The notes beneath the pieces were generated by a model. That model saw only the letters and a program-made list of their open reading frames with translations. It was not told the DNA's origin and made no database searches. From positions 744,001 to 808,000 of the forward strand of contig OY729512.2 in the NCBI GenBank assembly GCA_963422445.2: a DNA stretch of 64,000 nucleotides, in the 5' to 3' direction. The position numbers were made by a program, and so were the translations under genes. The DNA comes from G963422445 sp963422445 (GTDB lineage: Bacteria; Pseudomonadota; Alphaproteobacteria; Thalassobaculales; Thalassobaculaceae). Below are positions 36,396 to 45,935 of the stretch, piece by piece (position 1 is the stretch's first letter; each line of letters begins with the position of its first letter).

Positions 36396-37503
36396 TTAAT
36401 CCCGGTCCTGCAATTCCGGGAACGCCTGCGGCCAGCGCAACGGGTTACCCCGCTGATATTGTACCGGCCACGCTGCCTCTCCGCCGAGTTCATGGGCGGT
36501 CCGCCAAGTCCAGCGTGGCTCGTAGAGGAAGCCACGTGCGATGGCCACCATGTCGCAGGTTCCGTTGGCGACGAGACGATCGGCCATGGCCGGATCCCGG
36601 ATCATTCCGACCGCCATGGTCGCAACCCCGGTCGCCTGCCGGACCGCGGCGGCAAACGCGGCCTGGTAGGCGGGGCCCACCGGTGACTGCATCATGCTAT
36701 TGCCGCCACCGGACACATCAAAGAAATCACAATGCCATGCCTTCAGCGCCGATGCGAAGGCGATGGCATCCTCCTGCGTCAGGCCGTTGTTGTCCCAATC
36801 GATTCCATTGAACCGTACGCCCATCGGCTTGTCGGTTGGCCAGACCGCCCGCATGGCCTCAAAGACCTCAAGCGGAAATCGCATGCGGTTGGCAATCGAC
36901 CCGCCATAGACATCGTTGCGCCGGTTCGCGAGCGGTGACAGGAACTCGCTCATCAGATAGCCATGCGCGGCATGCAGTTCGATGGCGTCAAAACCGATAC
37001 GGTCAGCGCGTTCAACGGCCTGGACATGGGCTGCGATGACCTCGTCCATCAACGACCGGTCCATTTCACGCGGCCGGTGCCAGGTATTGGCGAAGGGAAT
37101 GGCCGACGGTGCCACGGTCTCCCATGCGCCTTCGTCAACCGTCAGCGGCGCTCCGCCTTTCTGCGGCGGCCAGGCTGAAGCCTTGCGTCCGGCATGACCA
37201 AGCTGGATTGCTAAAGGCGTATTACCGTATTCGCGGCACGCCCGGACCACATGAGCCAGTGCCGTCTCGGTCGCATCGTCATAGAGACCGAGACATTGAT
37301 GCGTGATCCGGCCGCGGGGCTCGACGCCCGACGCTTCGACGACAAGGAGGCCCGATCCCGATTGTGCCAACTGGCCAAGATGGATCAGATGCCAGTATAG
37401 CCCGGCCTTCGACCGCGCTATACTGGCACATCGGTGCGATGATGATCCGGTTTGGCAGGGTCAGGCTGCGCAGTTCGATCGGCGTGAAGAGGGATGATGT
37501 CAT
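36396..37503 (-). pseudogene. NADH:flavin oxidoreductase (old yellow enzyme, YqjM/NamA-like), frameshifted
   Basis: From ATG 37503 the protein begins SLFTPIELRSLTLPNRIIIA and PMCQYSAVEGRA, the FMN-binding start of OYE-family enzymes. Near 37400 the frame changes: the expected WHLIHLGQLAQSGSGLLVVE follows in the second minus frame, which stays open to 36396. It includes QLGHAGRKAS, RIGFDAIELHAAHGYLMSEF, SPLANRRNDVYGGS and a C-terminal AVGMIRDPAMADRLVANG. A single indel of one or two bases breaks an otherwise complete gene of about 368 codons. It is one of the few host metabolic genes here caught in decay; a sequencing error would look the same. Confidence 0.87.
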
Positions 37504-37537
37504 TGTGATTGGAATCGATTTTGGATGGTGGATGGTT

Positions 37538-38569
37538 TCAGACGGCAAGTCGCCGCGCTTCCTCGTCCATGACAAGCGCGACCCTGCCGGTCGCCTTGCG
37601 CTTGAGCACCGTTGTCATCGCCGCCTGGAAGTCGTTCAGGCTGAAGACATGCGACACCCGCGGATTGAGATGGCCCTGCCCAAACCATGAAAACAGGGTC
37701 TTCATGCTGTGTTTCATCTGCGATGCGTAGGCAATGCGCATATCACGCGGACTCCAGCCAAAATAATAGCCCAGATTGAGGCCGCAAACGGTAATGTTCT
37801 TGACCAACAGGATATTGGCGGGAATCTGCTGGATCATTCCAGCCGCGAATCCGACCGGCATGATTCGGCCTTCCGGCGCGATACAGCGCAACGACTCGGC
37901 AAAGACATTACCGCCGACCGGATCGTATATGACTGCGGCGCCGAGGCCGTCAGTGAGGGTGAGGACCGTGTCACGGAAACCGCCCTCGCGGTAATTGATC
38001 GAATGATCGGCACCGTGTTCGGTGACGATTGCCCGTTTTTCCTCGGATCCAACCGTTGCGATGACGGTTGCGTCCTTGACCTTGGCGATTTCGATTGCCG
38101 CGATTCCGACTCCGCCGGCGGCGCCGTGTATCAGCACCGTCTGGCCGGCCTTGATCTGCAGCAGATGTGGCCAGATCAATGCGGCATAGGACGTCAGATA
38201 GGAATTGGTGAAACAGATCGCACGGTGGAATTCGAGGCTGTCGGGCAGTTTGAAGACATTGACCGCATGAGCCGCCGTCTCTTCCGCAAGGCCGCCCCAG
38301 TCGAGGACCGCACAGACCCGGTCGCCGATCGCAAACCCTTCGACATTGCCACCGACCTCGGTGACAAAGCCGGCACATTCGGTTCCGGGAACGAATGGCA
38401 AGGGTGGCTTGCGCTGATAACGGCCCGACACGACAAGGCTGGTTGCGAAACTGACTCCGGCAGCCTGAACGGCAATCCGGACATGGTCCGGTTTCAGATC
38501 CGGGCGCGGGAATTCGTCCAGCGTCAGGTTCTTGAAGTCGGTGTATTGTTTCACAACGACGCCGCGCAT
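37538..38569 (-). CDS. Quinone oxidoreductase-like zinc-free alcohol dehydrogenase (MDR family)
   Basis: A 343-aa medium-chain dehydrogenase/reductase. The N-terminal GroES-like part has PFVPGTECAGFVTEVGGNVE and FAIGDRVCAV. The NAD(P)-binding part has TVLIHGAAGGVGIAAIEIAK (GAAGGVG, the quinone-reductase form of the dinucleotide motif) and VGSEEKRAIVTEHGADHSIN. The structural-zinc cysteines are absent. It probably reduces quinones or enoyl substrates with NADPH. ATG 38569 follows AGGA at a suitable distance; an upstream ATG at 38635 is less likely. It reads toward the broken old-yellow-enzyme gene 34 bp downstream, so the two may have formed an operon. Confidence 0.88.
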   Translation of the reverse strand: MRGVVVKQYTDFKNLTLDEFPRPDLKPDHVRIAVQAAGVSFATSLVVSGRYQRKPPLPFVPGTECAGFVTEVGGNVEGFAIGDRVCAVLDWGGLAEETAAHAVNVFKLPDSLEFHRAICFTNSYLTSYAALIWPHLLQIKAGQTVLIHGAAGGVGIAAIEIAKVKDATVIATVGSEEKRAIVTEHGADHSINYREGGFRDTVLTLTDGLGAAVIYDPVGGNVFAESLRCIAPEGRIMPVGFAAGMIQQIPANILLVKNITVCGLNLGYYFGWSPRDMRIAYASQMKHSMKTLFSWFGQGHLNPRVSHVFSLNDFQAAMTTVLKRKATGRVALVMDEEARRLAV

Positions 38570-38639
38570 CAGGTGATCCTCCCGAAGTCCCGGATTGGCA
38601 GATTGGTTGTCCGTGTCGCATGACCCGGCCAGCACACTT

Positions 38640-38971
38640 TACGAAAACTGGCGCGCCTGCGCGACCCCGCAATCCCGTGCAAGGGTTGATCGGTCCCACG
38701 GAGATCCGGACGACGGTCCCTGGCTGCCCACGGTCATGCGTCATCGTCATCCCGAGCCGGGGATGCGACTATGGAGACACGGTAAATTCGTTCTGATTTT
38801 TGTCTCTGGTTCGGGGGCCTTCAATTGCGGATTTGGCTGCCATCGCGCCGCGCTATAGCGATCCGCCTGGACGCGCGAGGCGAGGACGGTGTGATCCGGG
38901 GATGACCACTCGCCCCCGTGTGGCGAGGGTTGGGTTGGCGAGGAGGGGATGGGCGCGGCCCGGAGGAGCGG
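38640..38971. other. Intergenic stretch without a recognisable gene
   Basis: About 330 bp between the quinone-reductase-like gene and the ISAs1 transposase. It probably contains one end of the ISAs1 element, but I could not define an inverted repeat. Confidence 0.45.
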
Positions 38972-40087
38972 TCAGCCAAGTGCTGGTTGCGGGGCGGCGT
39001 TGTTGGTCATTTTCAGGAAGTCGAGGCCGCGGGCCTTGATGAGGCCGATGGCGAAGCGCCGCAGCCGGGTCATGGTCTCCGGGCCGTTCCCGGTGCGGAT
39101 GCGTCTTCGATCCTCCTCGAAGCTCCCGTCGAGGATGTGGTGCATCGCCTCGATCGTCCAGAGCCCGCGATTGAGGGTGAGGAGGCGTTCCGGGGATGCG
39201 GCCTGCGCACTCAGCCTGGTGACCCCGTAGGCCGTCTCGCGGCGGCGCTTGCCGGACGTGACCGCGACGGTTTCGCGGCGCAGGGCGAAGACCTGTCCGA
39301 CGCCGGGGAAGTTGAGGTCGCTGGAGACCTGGATGGAGCGCCGCTCGCGGCGACCGTGCTCGGGCTTTGGGCTCTGGTCCGTGACGTCCGGTACGTGCCG
39401 GACGGTGGTCTCGTCGCGCCGGAGGCGGATATCGTCATGCAGGTTCGGCTGGTTGCCTTTGACGGTGAACAGAGAGTCGGCGCCGCGGCCGAGCAGATCC
39501 TTGGCCAGCGTGCGTTGGGTTAGCAGGGCCTCGGCGGTGACGGTGCGGCCCGCGATGTCGGGCACCGTCTCGAGCCGGGGGATGATGGTGCCGATCTCGT
39601 TGGTGCGCTTCTCCCCTTCGTCGGCGTCGGGCCTCATGCCGACTTTTTGCCCCCAGGGCGCTTTGGTGTCGTGACCTGTAATGCCGGGCACATGAGCCTG
39701 TTTGCCATCGTCATCGATGGCGCCGCGGAGGGTCTTGCCGTCGATGGCCAGGGCACTGTCGTCTAAGTCATGGGCCTGGTGCCGGGCCCTCAGGGCGGCG
39801 TCGAGCTGGAGCGGATCGACGCGGATCAGCAGGCGGCGCATCACCGAGAGGCTGGGCGGGCGGTATTGGCCGTCGCAGCGGCACACGCGGAAGCGCTGCA
39901 GCAGCCTGGGGCTGAGATCGTCGACCCCTTCGCTGATCGCCTTGTCGCCGCGCATGCCGCACAGGGTCGCGGCGCTGGCCAAGGCCAGCACCGTGGGCAG
40001 GGTATGGCGGCGGCGGGGATCGTCGATGCCCTGGAAGACCACGGGGAGGGATCGCATCTGTGCGGTGCTCAGCGTCATCTTGGGCAC
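38972..40087 (-). CDS. ISAs1-family transposase
   Basis: About 371 aa. The N-terminal DDE_Tnp_1-associated region has FQGIDDPRRRHTLPTVLALA and LCGMRGDKAISEGVDDL. The catalytic part has DDSALAIDGKTLRGAIDDDG (first Asp), GRTVTAEALLTQRTLAKDLL, FTVKGNQPNLHDDI and GLWTIEAMHHILDGSFEEDR, the usual ISAs1 order. The frame appears intact. GTG 40087 and ATG 40078 are alternative starts. A decayed DUF4338 gene lies seven bases upstream on the same strand, probably part of the same mobile unit. Confidence 0.9.
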   Translation of the reverse strand: MPKMTLSTAQMRSLPVVFQGIDDPRRRHTLPTVLALASAATLCGMRGDKAISEGVDDLSPRLLQRFRVCRCDGQYRPPSLSVMRRLLIRVDPLQLDAALRARHQAHDLDDSALAIDGKTLRGAIDDDGKQAHVPGITGHDTKAPWGQKVGMRPDADEGEKRTNEIGTIIPRLETVPDIAGRTVTAEALLTQRTLAKDLLGRGADSLFTVKGNQPNLHDDIRLRRDETTVRHVPDVTDQSPKPEHGRRERRSIQVSSDLNFPGVGQVFALRRETVAVTSGKRRRETAYGVTRLSAQAASPERLLTLNRGLWTIEAMHHILDGSFEEDRRRIRTGNGPETMTRLRRFAIGLIKARGLDFLKMTNNAAPQPALG

Positions 40088-40093
40088 TCCATG

Positions 40094-40675
40094 TCACAGG
40101 CGGGGGTCGAGATCGGCGGCGCGCAACCGGGACCGCGCGCGCCGGCACAGGGGGTGAAGGAACACCAGCCTGGGCCGCGCCTGCGTGCTGTAGCCGTGGC
40201 CCTTGCGGCCGAAGCCGCGGGGCGCCCGACCTGGATCCAGTTGGCGGCACGGTAGATCGTGCCCCGGAAGCGCGCCGGGTCGACGAAGGTCTCCACCAGG
40301 AGCACGTCGTGACCGAAGCGGGCCGGCCAGTCGCTCACCAGACGGCGCGCGCAACAACGAGAGCACCCGCGAGCCGAGGTTACGCTCACCGCCGGGGAGG
40401 ATCAGGACGCGCGCGGTGGTGGTGACAAGGTGCAGACGGCCGAACGGGACACCACGGCTCCAGCCGATCCAGCGGGCGCGCGCCCCGCACTTCAGCGCTG
40501 GCGCCGAGAACACCACAAGCGCCTGCCATCGCCCTCGGTGGTGCGCGACATAGCGCACGGTCTCGCCCATCCCAGACACCGCGCCAAGGTCGTGGTGCGC
40601 CTGCGTCACGTCGCGGAAGCGGGCCTCGTCCTGTGCCGCCACGATGTCGACGGCCACATCCGAAAGAACTACCAC
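40094..40675 (-). pseudogene. DUF4338 (DruA-like) gene upstream of the ISAs1 transposase, frameshifted
   Basis: The first frame (from about 40675) carries FRDVTQAHHDLGAVSGMGET, VVFSAPALKCGARARWIGW, FGRLHLVTTTARVLILPGG and ERNLGSRVLSLL. The continuation RRLVSDWPARFGHDVLLVET and FVDPARFRGTIYRAANWIQV is in a second minus frame, and the tail (GYSTQARPRLVFLHPL) is back in the first. These blocks parallel the DUF4338 gene of the IS66-type transposon (FIGW, LILPW, PNLGSHIL, LIETFVETPRDTGAV). The N-terminal HTH part is absent, so it is both truncated and frameshifted. It is a second, independent association of DUF4338 with an IS. Confidence 0.8.
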
Positions 40676-40894
40676 GGCGCCCTCGCCCCAACGGTTGCCT
40701 CACAACTCTCATATCAGGACGTGGGGAAGAACTCGACTATCTCAGGCAACTCCCTGGCAAAGCCGGCAAAAGGTCGAAATACAAATCCGCCCTGACTATG
40801 GAGATTTCTGGAATATTAGCCAAACAGGTTATGCTGTATGCTAGACTGAATCCGGTTGCTTGTCTGACAGGATTGTACGTGTACAGTTCCCTCC

Positions 40895-41854
40895 ATGTCG
40901 CAAAACTATCCGACCCATCTGATCGGCAAACGGCCGAATTTTTACGGCTTCAGCGGCCTCAACCGCTCAGCCCATATCCGGGAAGAGGATGGATGGCTCG
41001 ACCGTCTGATGGATCTCCCGGAAACCCGGTTCGTCGCGGTCTGGCGATCGCGGTCATTGATTGCTGACGATGACTCCGGTACGCCGGGTGCGGTGCTACT
41101 GTCGGCGGTGCGATACCGTTGGCTTGTCGAGCAGGCCGAGTTTGTCGCATTTCTCGGTGAAAAGAACCAGACTCCCTATATCGCCCTCGACCTGTCGCCG
41201 CTTGAGGAATCCCGACTTCGCGATATCTTCACGGATATCGGCATGTTTACCGATCTCCGTCAGATCGGACCGCTGCTCGACCGGTTCGAGGGCTCTGTCC
41301 TCGCTTATGCCCGCGGCCTGATGTACTGGCACCAGCGGCATCGTTACTGCGGTGTCTGCGGGAGCCCGAGCATTCCGATAAAAGGCGGTCACCAGCGCAA
41401 TTGCAGTAAAACCGCCTGCAGTGAACCGTCTTTTCCGCGCACCGATCCGGCGGTCATCATGCTGGTTCACAACGGCGATGAAGCCCTGTTGGGACGTCAG
41501 CAGGTCTGGAAGCCGGGTCTGTATTCGACACTCGCCGGATTTGTCGAACCGGGCGAGACCCTGGAAGAAGCGGTCGCCCGTGAGGTCTGGGAAGAAACCA
41601 ATATTGATGTCGAGGATGTCCAGTATCATTCTTCGCAACCATGGCCGTTTCCAGCCTCGATCATGCTCGGTTTCCATGCCCGTGCCCGATCGACGGAGAT
41701 TCGCCGTAACGATGCCGAAGTGGAGGATGCCCGCTGGTTCACGCTTACCGAATTGCGTGATTTCGGACGGATGGGCAATTTGCTGCCGCGCACCGATTCG
41801 ATTGCCCGGTGCCTGATCGAAGACTGGATGGCCGAGCAGGACCGCCAAGCCTGA
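40895..41854 (+). CDS. nudC: NAD(+) diphosphatase / RNA deNADding Nudix hydrolase
   Basis: A 319-aa NudC. An N-terminal regulatory half is followed by the zinc ribbon HRYCGVCGSPS and NCSKTACSEPSFPRTDPAVI. The Nudix box is GFVEPGETLEEAVAREVWEE followed by TNI. The NudC-specific SQPWPFPASIMLGF lies downstream. It hydrolyses NAD(H) to NMN(H) and AMP and removes NAD caps from RNA. ATG 40895 gives the family length. It is convergent with rsmD, with seven bases between the stops. Intact. Confidence 0.95.
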   Translation: MSQNYPTHLIGKRPNFYGFSGLNRSAHIREEDGWLDRLMDLPETRFVAVWRSRSLIADDDSGTPGAVLLSAVRYRWLVEQAEFVAFLGEKNQTPYIALDLSPLEESRLRDIFTDIGMFTDLRQIGPLLDRFEGSVLAYARGLMYWHQRHRYCGVCGSPSIPIKGGHQRNCSKTACSEPSFPRTDPAVIMLVHNGDEALLGRQQVWKPGLYSTLAGFVEPGETLEEAVAREVWEETNIDVEDVQYHSSQPWPFPASIMLGFHARARSTEIRRNDAEVEDARWFTLTELRDFGRMGNLLPRTDSIARCLIEDWMAEQDRQA

Positions 41855-41861
41855 ACGTCGC

Positions 41862-42416
41862 TCAGACGACCCTTGCGAAGATCAGTCTTGTCGCACCGTA
41901 ACGCCGTTCATCGGCCAGCGTCAGCCAGTCCGGCAAGACGCATTGTTCATCGGCAGCCAACTGCAGCACAACCAGCGTTCCGGCCGCGGTCCAGCCATGA
42001 TGATGCAAGGCCGCGAGGCACGGGCCGGACAAGCCGGACCGGTAAGGCGGATCGAGCATGATTAGACCGGTTGGTGTCGGGGCGGGCCGATGCAACAACG
42101 TTGCATCATCCGGGAACACCGTAACCAACTGCTGAAAACCCAAGGCATCGATGTTCCGCTGCAGGACCAGGCGGGCAACAGCAGCATATTCGATGAACAC
42201 CGCGTGTTCCGCGCCGCGCGACAGCGCTTCTAGGCCCAAGGCGCCGGTGCCGGCAAAAGCATCGACAATTAGGCGGTTGCGATAGGATTCATCGAACCGG
42301 CCGCCGTCCAGAATGTTGAACAGGGCCTCACGAATTCGGGCGGAAGTCGGACGGGTAACCCGACCCGGCGGTGTTGCGAGTCTGGACATCTTATGGCTTC
42401 CGGCGACGATTCGCAC
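41862..42416 (-). CDS. rsmD: 16S rRNA (guanine(966)-N(2))-methyltransferase
   Basis: A 184-aa SAM-dependent methyltransferase. It starts VRIVAGSHKMSRLATPPG from GTG 42416, matching the RsmD opening (MRIVAGxxRGRxL). TRPTSARIREALFNIL, the SAM motif VDAFAGTGALGLEALSRGAE and the catalytic DPPY (IMLDPPYRSG) follow. It methylates G966 in helix 31 of 16S rRNA. The start lies inside the end of rluB (26-bp overlap), so the two are translationally coupled. A longer open frame to 42461 has no family match. Confidence 0.93.
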   Translation of the reverse strand: MRIVAGSHKMSRLATPPGRVTRPTSARIREALFNILDGGRFDESYRNRLIVDAFAGTGALGLEALSRGAEHAVFIEYAAVARLVLQRNIDALGFQQLVTVFPDDATLLHRPAPTPTGLIMLDPPYRSGLSGPCLAALHHHGWTAAGTLVVLQLAADEQCVLPDWLTLADERRYGATRLIFARVV

Positions 42417-43212
42417 GAGATTTTCCGGATGTTGTTCGCTTCGGGGCTGATGTCGATCCAACAGCGGCGCCGAGTTGCTCCTTGAGGGTTCGTTGCCGAA
42501 TCTCGTCCACCGCGCCGGCCGCGAGGTTGCCGAGCTGGAACGGCCCGAAGGATGTCCGGATAAGCCGGTTTACCGGGAGGCCGACATGATCCATCAGGTG
42601 ACGGATCTCGCGGTTTCGGCCTTCGCGCAGGCCGATCGTGATCCACGCGTTGCTCGAACCCTGATGGTCGAGGGCGATATCGACCGGGCGATACCGGACA
42701 CCATCGACAACGACGCCGGGTTTCAAGTGTTCGAGTTGTCCGGGCTGCGGCCGACCATAGACCCGGACGCGGTAGCGCCGAACCCAACCGGTGGAGGGGA
42801 GTTCGAGCATGCGCGCGAGGTCGCCGTCATTGGTCAGCAGCAACAGACCTTCGGACTCGAAGTCGAGCCGGCCCACGGTAACAACGCGGGGCAACTCCGT
42901 CGGCAGATCGTCGAAGATCGTCAGCCGGCCGCGGGTATCGCGATTGCTGGTTATGCGTCCTCGGGTCTTATGATAGCGCCAGAGCCGCGGCGGCTCGATC
43001 GGTGCGAGCGGCTGGCCATCGACCTTGATGCGACTGATGTTATCGACCGTGACTGCCGGGCCTTCGAGGATCTTGCCGTCGACGGATACCCGTCCGTCCT
43101 GGATCCAGCGTTCGGCGTCGCGGCGCGAACAGAGCCCGGCCCGGGCAAGGCGCTTGGCGACCCGTTCCGGACCGGTGGAGTCTTCGAATATGGCTCGAAA
43201 ATCCGTTGTCAT
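42391..43212 (-). CDS. rluB: 23S rRNA pseudouridine synthase, RluB family
   Basis: A 273-aa RsuA/RluB-type synthase. The N-terminal S4 domain reads VAKRLARAGLCSRRDAERWI and DGRVSVDGKI. The catalytic region is VGRLDFESEGLLLLTNDGDL, with Asp in GRLD as nucleophile, followed by REGRNREIRHLMDHVGLPVN and RLIRTSFGPF. A basic tail (GKSRANRRRKP) is typical in alphaproteobacteria. Its start overlaps the stop of the upstream methyltransferase as ATGA. Part of an overlapping three-gene rRNA-modification operon. Confidence 0.93.
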   Translation of the reverse strand: MTTDFRAIFEDSTGPERVAKRLARAGLCSRRDAERWIQDGRVSVDGKILEGPAVTVDNISRIKVDGQPLAPIEPPRLWRYHKTRGRITSNRDTRGRLTIFDDLPTELPRVVTVGRLDFESEGLLLLTNDGDLARMLELPSTGWVRRYRVRVYGRPQPGQLEHLKPGVVVDGVRYRPVDIALDHQGSSNAWITIGLREGRNREIRHLMDHVGLPVNRLIRTSFGPFQLGNLAAGAVDEIRQRTLKEQLGAAVGSTSAPKRTTSGKSRANRRRKP

Positions 43213-43760
43213 GCCTTGCCTGCCTGTTGCCGTTTGGCCTTGCGGATCCAGGCCGGCGATCCGAATACCGGTACCGGCATCGCCTTGCCGCTGCCGGGCT
43301 GAACGGGCCGCGAGCTGAACCGGCCATGCGTCAGCAGGCGGTCATACATGACAAGCGCGCCAGCCAGGCCGACATTGATCGAAAACCGTGTTGGGATCCG
43401 GACCACATGATCGCAGCGCGCCAGCATCGCGCCGGACAGGATGCCGCGCTCCGGTCCGAGCACATAGGCAGCACATCGCGGATGGCGGAAACTTGGCAGA
43501 TCGACGGCATCCGCGGTGATCTCGACTCCGACCAGGGAGCATCCTGCTGGTAACATCATGTCGTCGGCACTGTCGAACCGATAGAACGGAACGCTTTCGG
43601 TTGCGTCTGACGTGTCGGCCTTGCTGAGTTCCCGTAGTGGCGTCGCGGCCGCTACGCTGAAGACGAAACTGGCTTCGAAGGCGTGAGCGGTACGAGCGAT
43701 GGCGCCGAGGTTCATTGGCTTACTTATCCCCTCGACACCTATTCCAAAATACCCCCGCAT
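43209..43760 (-). CDS. SpoU/TrmH-family RNA methyltransferase
   Basis: A 183-aa SPOUT methyltransferase from ATG 43760 (MRGYFGIGVEGISKPMNLGA). Motif 1 is NLGAIARTAHAF, motif 2 YVLGPERGILS, and motif 3 is VRIPTRFSINVGLAGALVMY, with the Asn-Val/Ser-rich knot of the family. It 2'-O-methylates a ribose in tRNA or rRNA; the exact target cannot be told from sequence. It is the first gene of the trmH-rluB-rsmD cluster, and its stop overlaps the rluB start. Confidence 0.9.
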   Translation of the reverse strand: MRGYFGIGVEGISKPMNLGAIARTAHAFEASFVFSVAAATPLRELSKADTSDATESVPFYRFDSADDMMLPAGCSLVGVEITADAVDLPSFRHPRCAAYVLGPERGILSGAMLARCDHVVRIPTRFSINVGLAGALVMYDRLLTHGRFSSRPVQPGSGKAMPVPVFGSPAWIRKAKRQQAGKA

Positions 43761-44399
43761 GGTGCCGGACTCTTGCATGGAAAGGTTTCGACGACAAGGT
43801 TCATGTCATAGATACTGTGGCTATCGGAACAGTTTTGTTGTGACAACGCGTGGCATGCAAATAGCCAGCGCGAGGGACATAGTTAGGTCGGTTGGACCGC
43901 TTCGCAAACGATCAGAGAAAGACATCGATCAAAAAAGGGCGTGGAGTTGATTGCGAATCGGATAAATTCGTGCGTGGCGCTAGGCGGTAGAACGCTTGGC
44001 AGCAGGATCATTTGACGGGTCTTGGTGTCGAAGTTCATTCATTGCCGCCGGAGGCGCAATAATACTCTCATTGTGCATGTGGTATAATTATCTCGCTCGT
44101 TGCGGATTCCCCCAGTCACGATGCCGGTGTCGATCCCAAGGCTGCCCACATTCCACTGACTCGCCTGATTCGTACGCGCAAACCCTGACAGGCATGAGCG
44201 TCAGGTGTGTTCCGGAATGAGGCTGTTCAGCGTGAACGGTCTGCCCGGAGCTCAACCTCGTCCCCGCGAACAGTTCCGTCTTCGTCGAAAAATCGTACGG
44301 AATGCCCATCCACGCGGCGCAGAAATTTCTGTGCAGTTTCGTGGAATAGATCGAACCAGAGGTTATCCAGAAGGTCGTAACGCAGAGCTGCGCCGAGGC
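43761..44399. other. Intergenic stretch without a recognisable gene
   Basis: About 640 bp between the SpoU-type gene and an IS630 element. The cluster promoter should be near 43770-43850. No open frame on either strand shows a domain. Confidence 0.5.
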
Positions 44400-44401
44400 T
44401 A

Positions 44402-45576
44402 GTGTCCTGCTCCATAGGTTCGTACTATTGTGTTGTTGATGGAAGCAAGGAGGTTCATTCCGTGGCGAGAACAGCGGTGGACATTACCCTGACAGATGAG
44501 GAGCGCAAGAAGCTGGGTCGGCTGAGCCGGAGCCGCAAGTCGTGGCAGGCCTTGGCGCTGAGGGCACGGATCGTGTTGGCGGCGGACGGGCTGTCCAACA
44601 AGGAAATCGCGGCCTTGTTGGAGGTCACGGAGTTGACTGTCGGCAAGTGGCGCCGCCGCTTCGCCGAAGACCGCCTCGACGGTCTGCATGACGCGCCGCG
44701 TTCGGGTGCGCCCCGGCGCATCGGCGACGACGAGGTTGCCGAGGTCGTTCGCATGACGCTGGAGGACACACCGCCCGACGCCACTCACTGGAGCCTGCGC
44801 TCGATGGCGCGCGCCACCGGGTACGGCGCCTCGACCATCCATCGCATCTGGCAGGCCTTTTCCCTGCAGCCGCACCGCAGCGAGACCTTCAAGCTGTCGG
44901 CGGACCCGTACTTCGTGGACAAGACGCGCGACATCGTCGGCCTCTACGTGGACCCGCCGCAGCATGCCATGGTTCTCTGTGTGGACGAGAAGTCCCAGGT
45001 TCAGGCCCTCGACCGCACCCAGCCCTTGCTGCCGCTGCGGCCGGGCCAGGCCGAGCGGTGCAGCCATGACGACAAGCGCAACGGCACGACCTCGTTGTTC
45101 GCCGCCCTCGACGTCGCCACCGGCGAGGTCATCGGCAAGTGTTTCCGCCGTCACCGAAGCCGGGAGTTCCGCAAGGTCCTGGACTATATCGAGGCCAACG
45201 TGCCCGAGGATCTCGACATCCATATCGTCATCGACAACTACTCGACGCACAAGACGAAGGAAGTCCGCGCCTGGTTCGCAAAGCGGCCTCGCTGGCATGT
45301 CCACGTCACGCCGACCTCGGCGTCGTGGCTCAACCAGGTGGAGCGGTGCTTCTCCGATCTGACGGAGAAGCAGATCCGTCGCGGGGGTCACCGCTCGACC
45401 GTCGAGTTGGAGCAGGCGATCACCGCGTATATCGAGGCGGTCAACGAGGACCCCAAGCCGTTCCGCTGGCACAAGTCCGCCGACGAAACCCTGGCGTCCA
45501 TCAAGCGCTTCTGCCTGAGAACCCTCGAACTCGCGCCAACTCAATCATAGCTATGCGAACTTCAGAATCAGGACAC
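44402..45576 (+). mobile_element. IS630-family element, second type, TA target duplication
   Basis: 1,175 bp with ends GTGTCCTGCTCC and the mirror of GTGTCCTGATTC, flanked by TA (44400-44401 and 45577-45578). Its transposase is related to, but clearly distinct from, the copies at 29.5 and 59.2 kb, so it entered separately. Confidence 0.9.
44462..45550 (+). CDS. IS630-family transposase (second type)
   Basis: About 362 aa from GTG 44462, chosen because AAGGAGG stands seven bases upstream; the open frame itself begins at 44402 inside the inverted repeat. HTH part: LRARIVLAADGLSNKEIAAL and VGKWRRRFAEDRLDGLHDAP. DDE core: VLCVDEKSQVQALDRTQPLL, IHIVIDNYSTHKTKEVRAWF and TSASWLNQVERCFSDLTEKQ. No lesion seen. 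The central part (QPHRSETFKLSADPYF and onward) is nearly identical to the other IS630 type. Confidence 0.9.
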   Translation: MARTAVDITLTDEERKKLGRLSRSRKSWQALALRARIVLAADGLSNKEIAALLEVTELTVGKWRRRFAEDRLDGLHDAPRSGAPRRIGDDEVAEVVRMTLEDTPPDATHWSLRSMARATGYGASTIHRIWQAFSLQPHRSETFKLSADPYFVDKTRDIVGLYVDPPQHAMVLCVDEKSQVQALDRTQPLLPLRPGQAERCSHDDKRNGTTSLFAALDVATGEVIGKCFRRHRSREFRKVLDYIEANVPEDLDIHIVIDNYSTHKTKEVRAWFAKRPRWHVHVTPTSASWLNQVERCFSDLTEKQIRRGGHRSTVELEQAITAYIEAVNEDPKPFRWHKSADETLASIKRFCLRTLELAPTQS

Positions 45577-45643
45577 TAGGCTGTTCGTTTTCACTAAACA
45601 ATTGAGTCGTCGTCGAAAGATGTTGTCGGAAAATATTTTCGAA

Positions 45644-45754
45644 ACCGCTTATGCAGGTGGCTCCGGTGGCACACGATGTTGCCCCCGATGTCGACTATTC
45701 CCGGCACGCCAAACGCTACATGTGCGTTTCACCGGAGCCACGTGCATAAGCGGT
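45644..45754. repeat. MITE copy 2 (111 bp) with perfect 8-bp target duplication
   Basis: Begins ACCGCTTATGCAGGTGGCTC and ends with the inverted partner GTGCATAAGCGGT. Flanked by TTTTCGAA on both sides (45636-45643 and 45755-45762). Interior nearly identical to copy 3. Confidence 0.92.
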
Positions 45755-45823
45755 TTTTCGAAAATGAGAACGATTCCGGGTTTCACAAAAACCGTCTTTG
45801 CATTTTGAACTGTCCTTTCATCA

Positions 45824-45935
45824 CCCGTTTTCTATGGCGATTTAATGTCGTTTACGGACCATATTGTGAAAATAACCTCGCTGTATTGTCAAGGTGCCGC
45901 TCAACCGACGCTCAAATTTAGAATGGAATCACCGT
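45824..45935 (+). repeat. Dispersed promoter-like repeat, copy 2 of 3
   Basis: Shares CCCGTTTTCT, GATTTAATGTCGTTTACGGA, ATTGTGAAAAT, TGTCAAGGTGCCGCTC and ATGGAATC with copies 1 (8355-8518) and 3 (53443-53626), at roughly 80-85 percent identity by eye. It is the shortest copy and lacks the GAATTC-proximal part of the other two. Confidence 0.65.
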
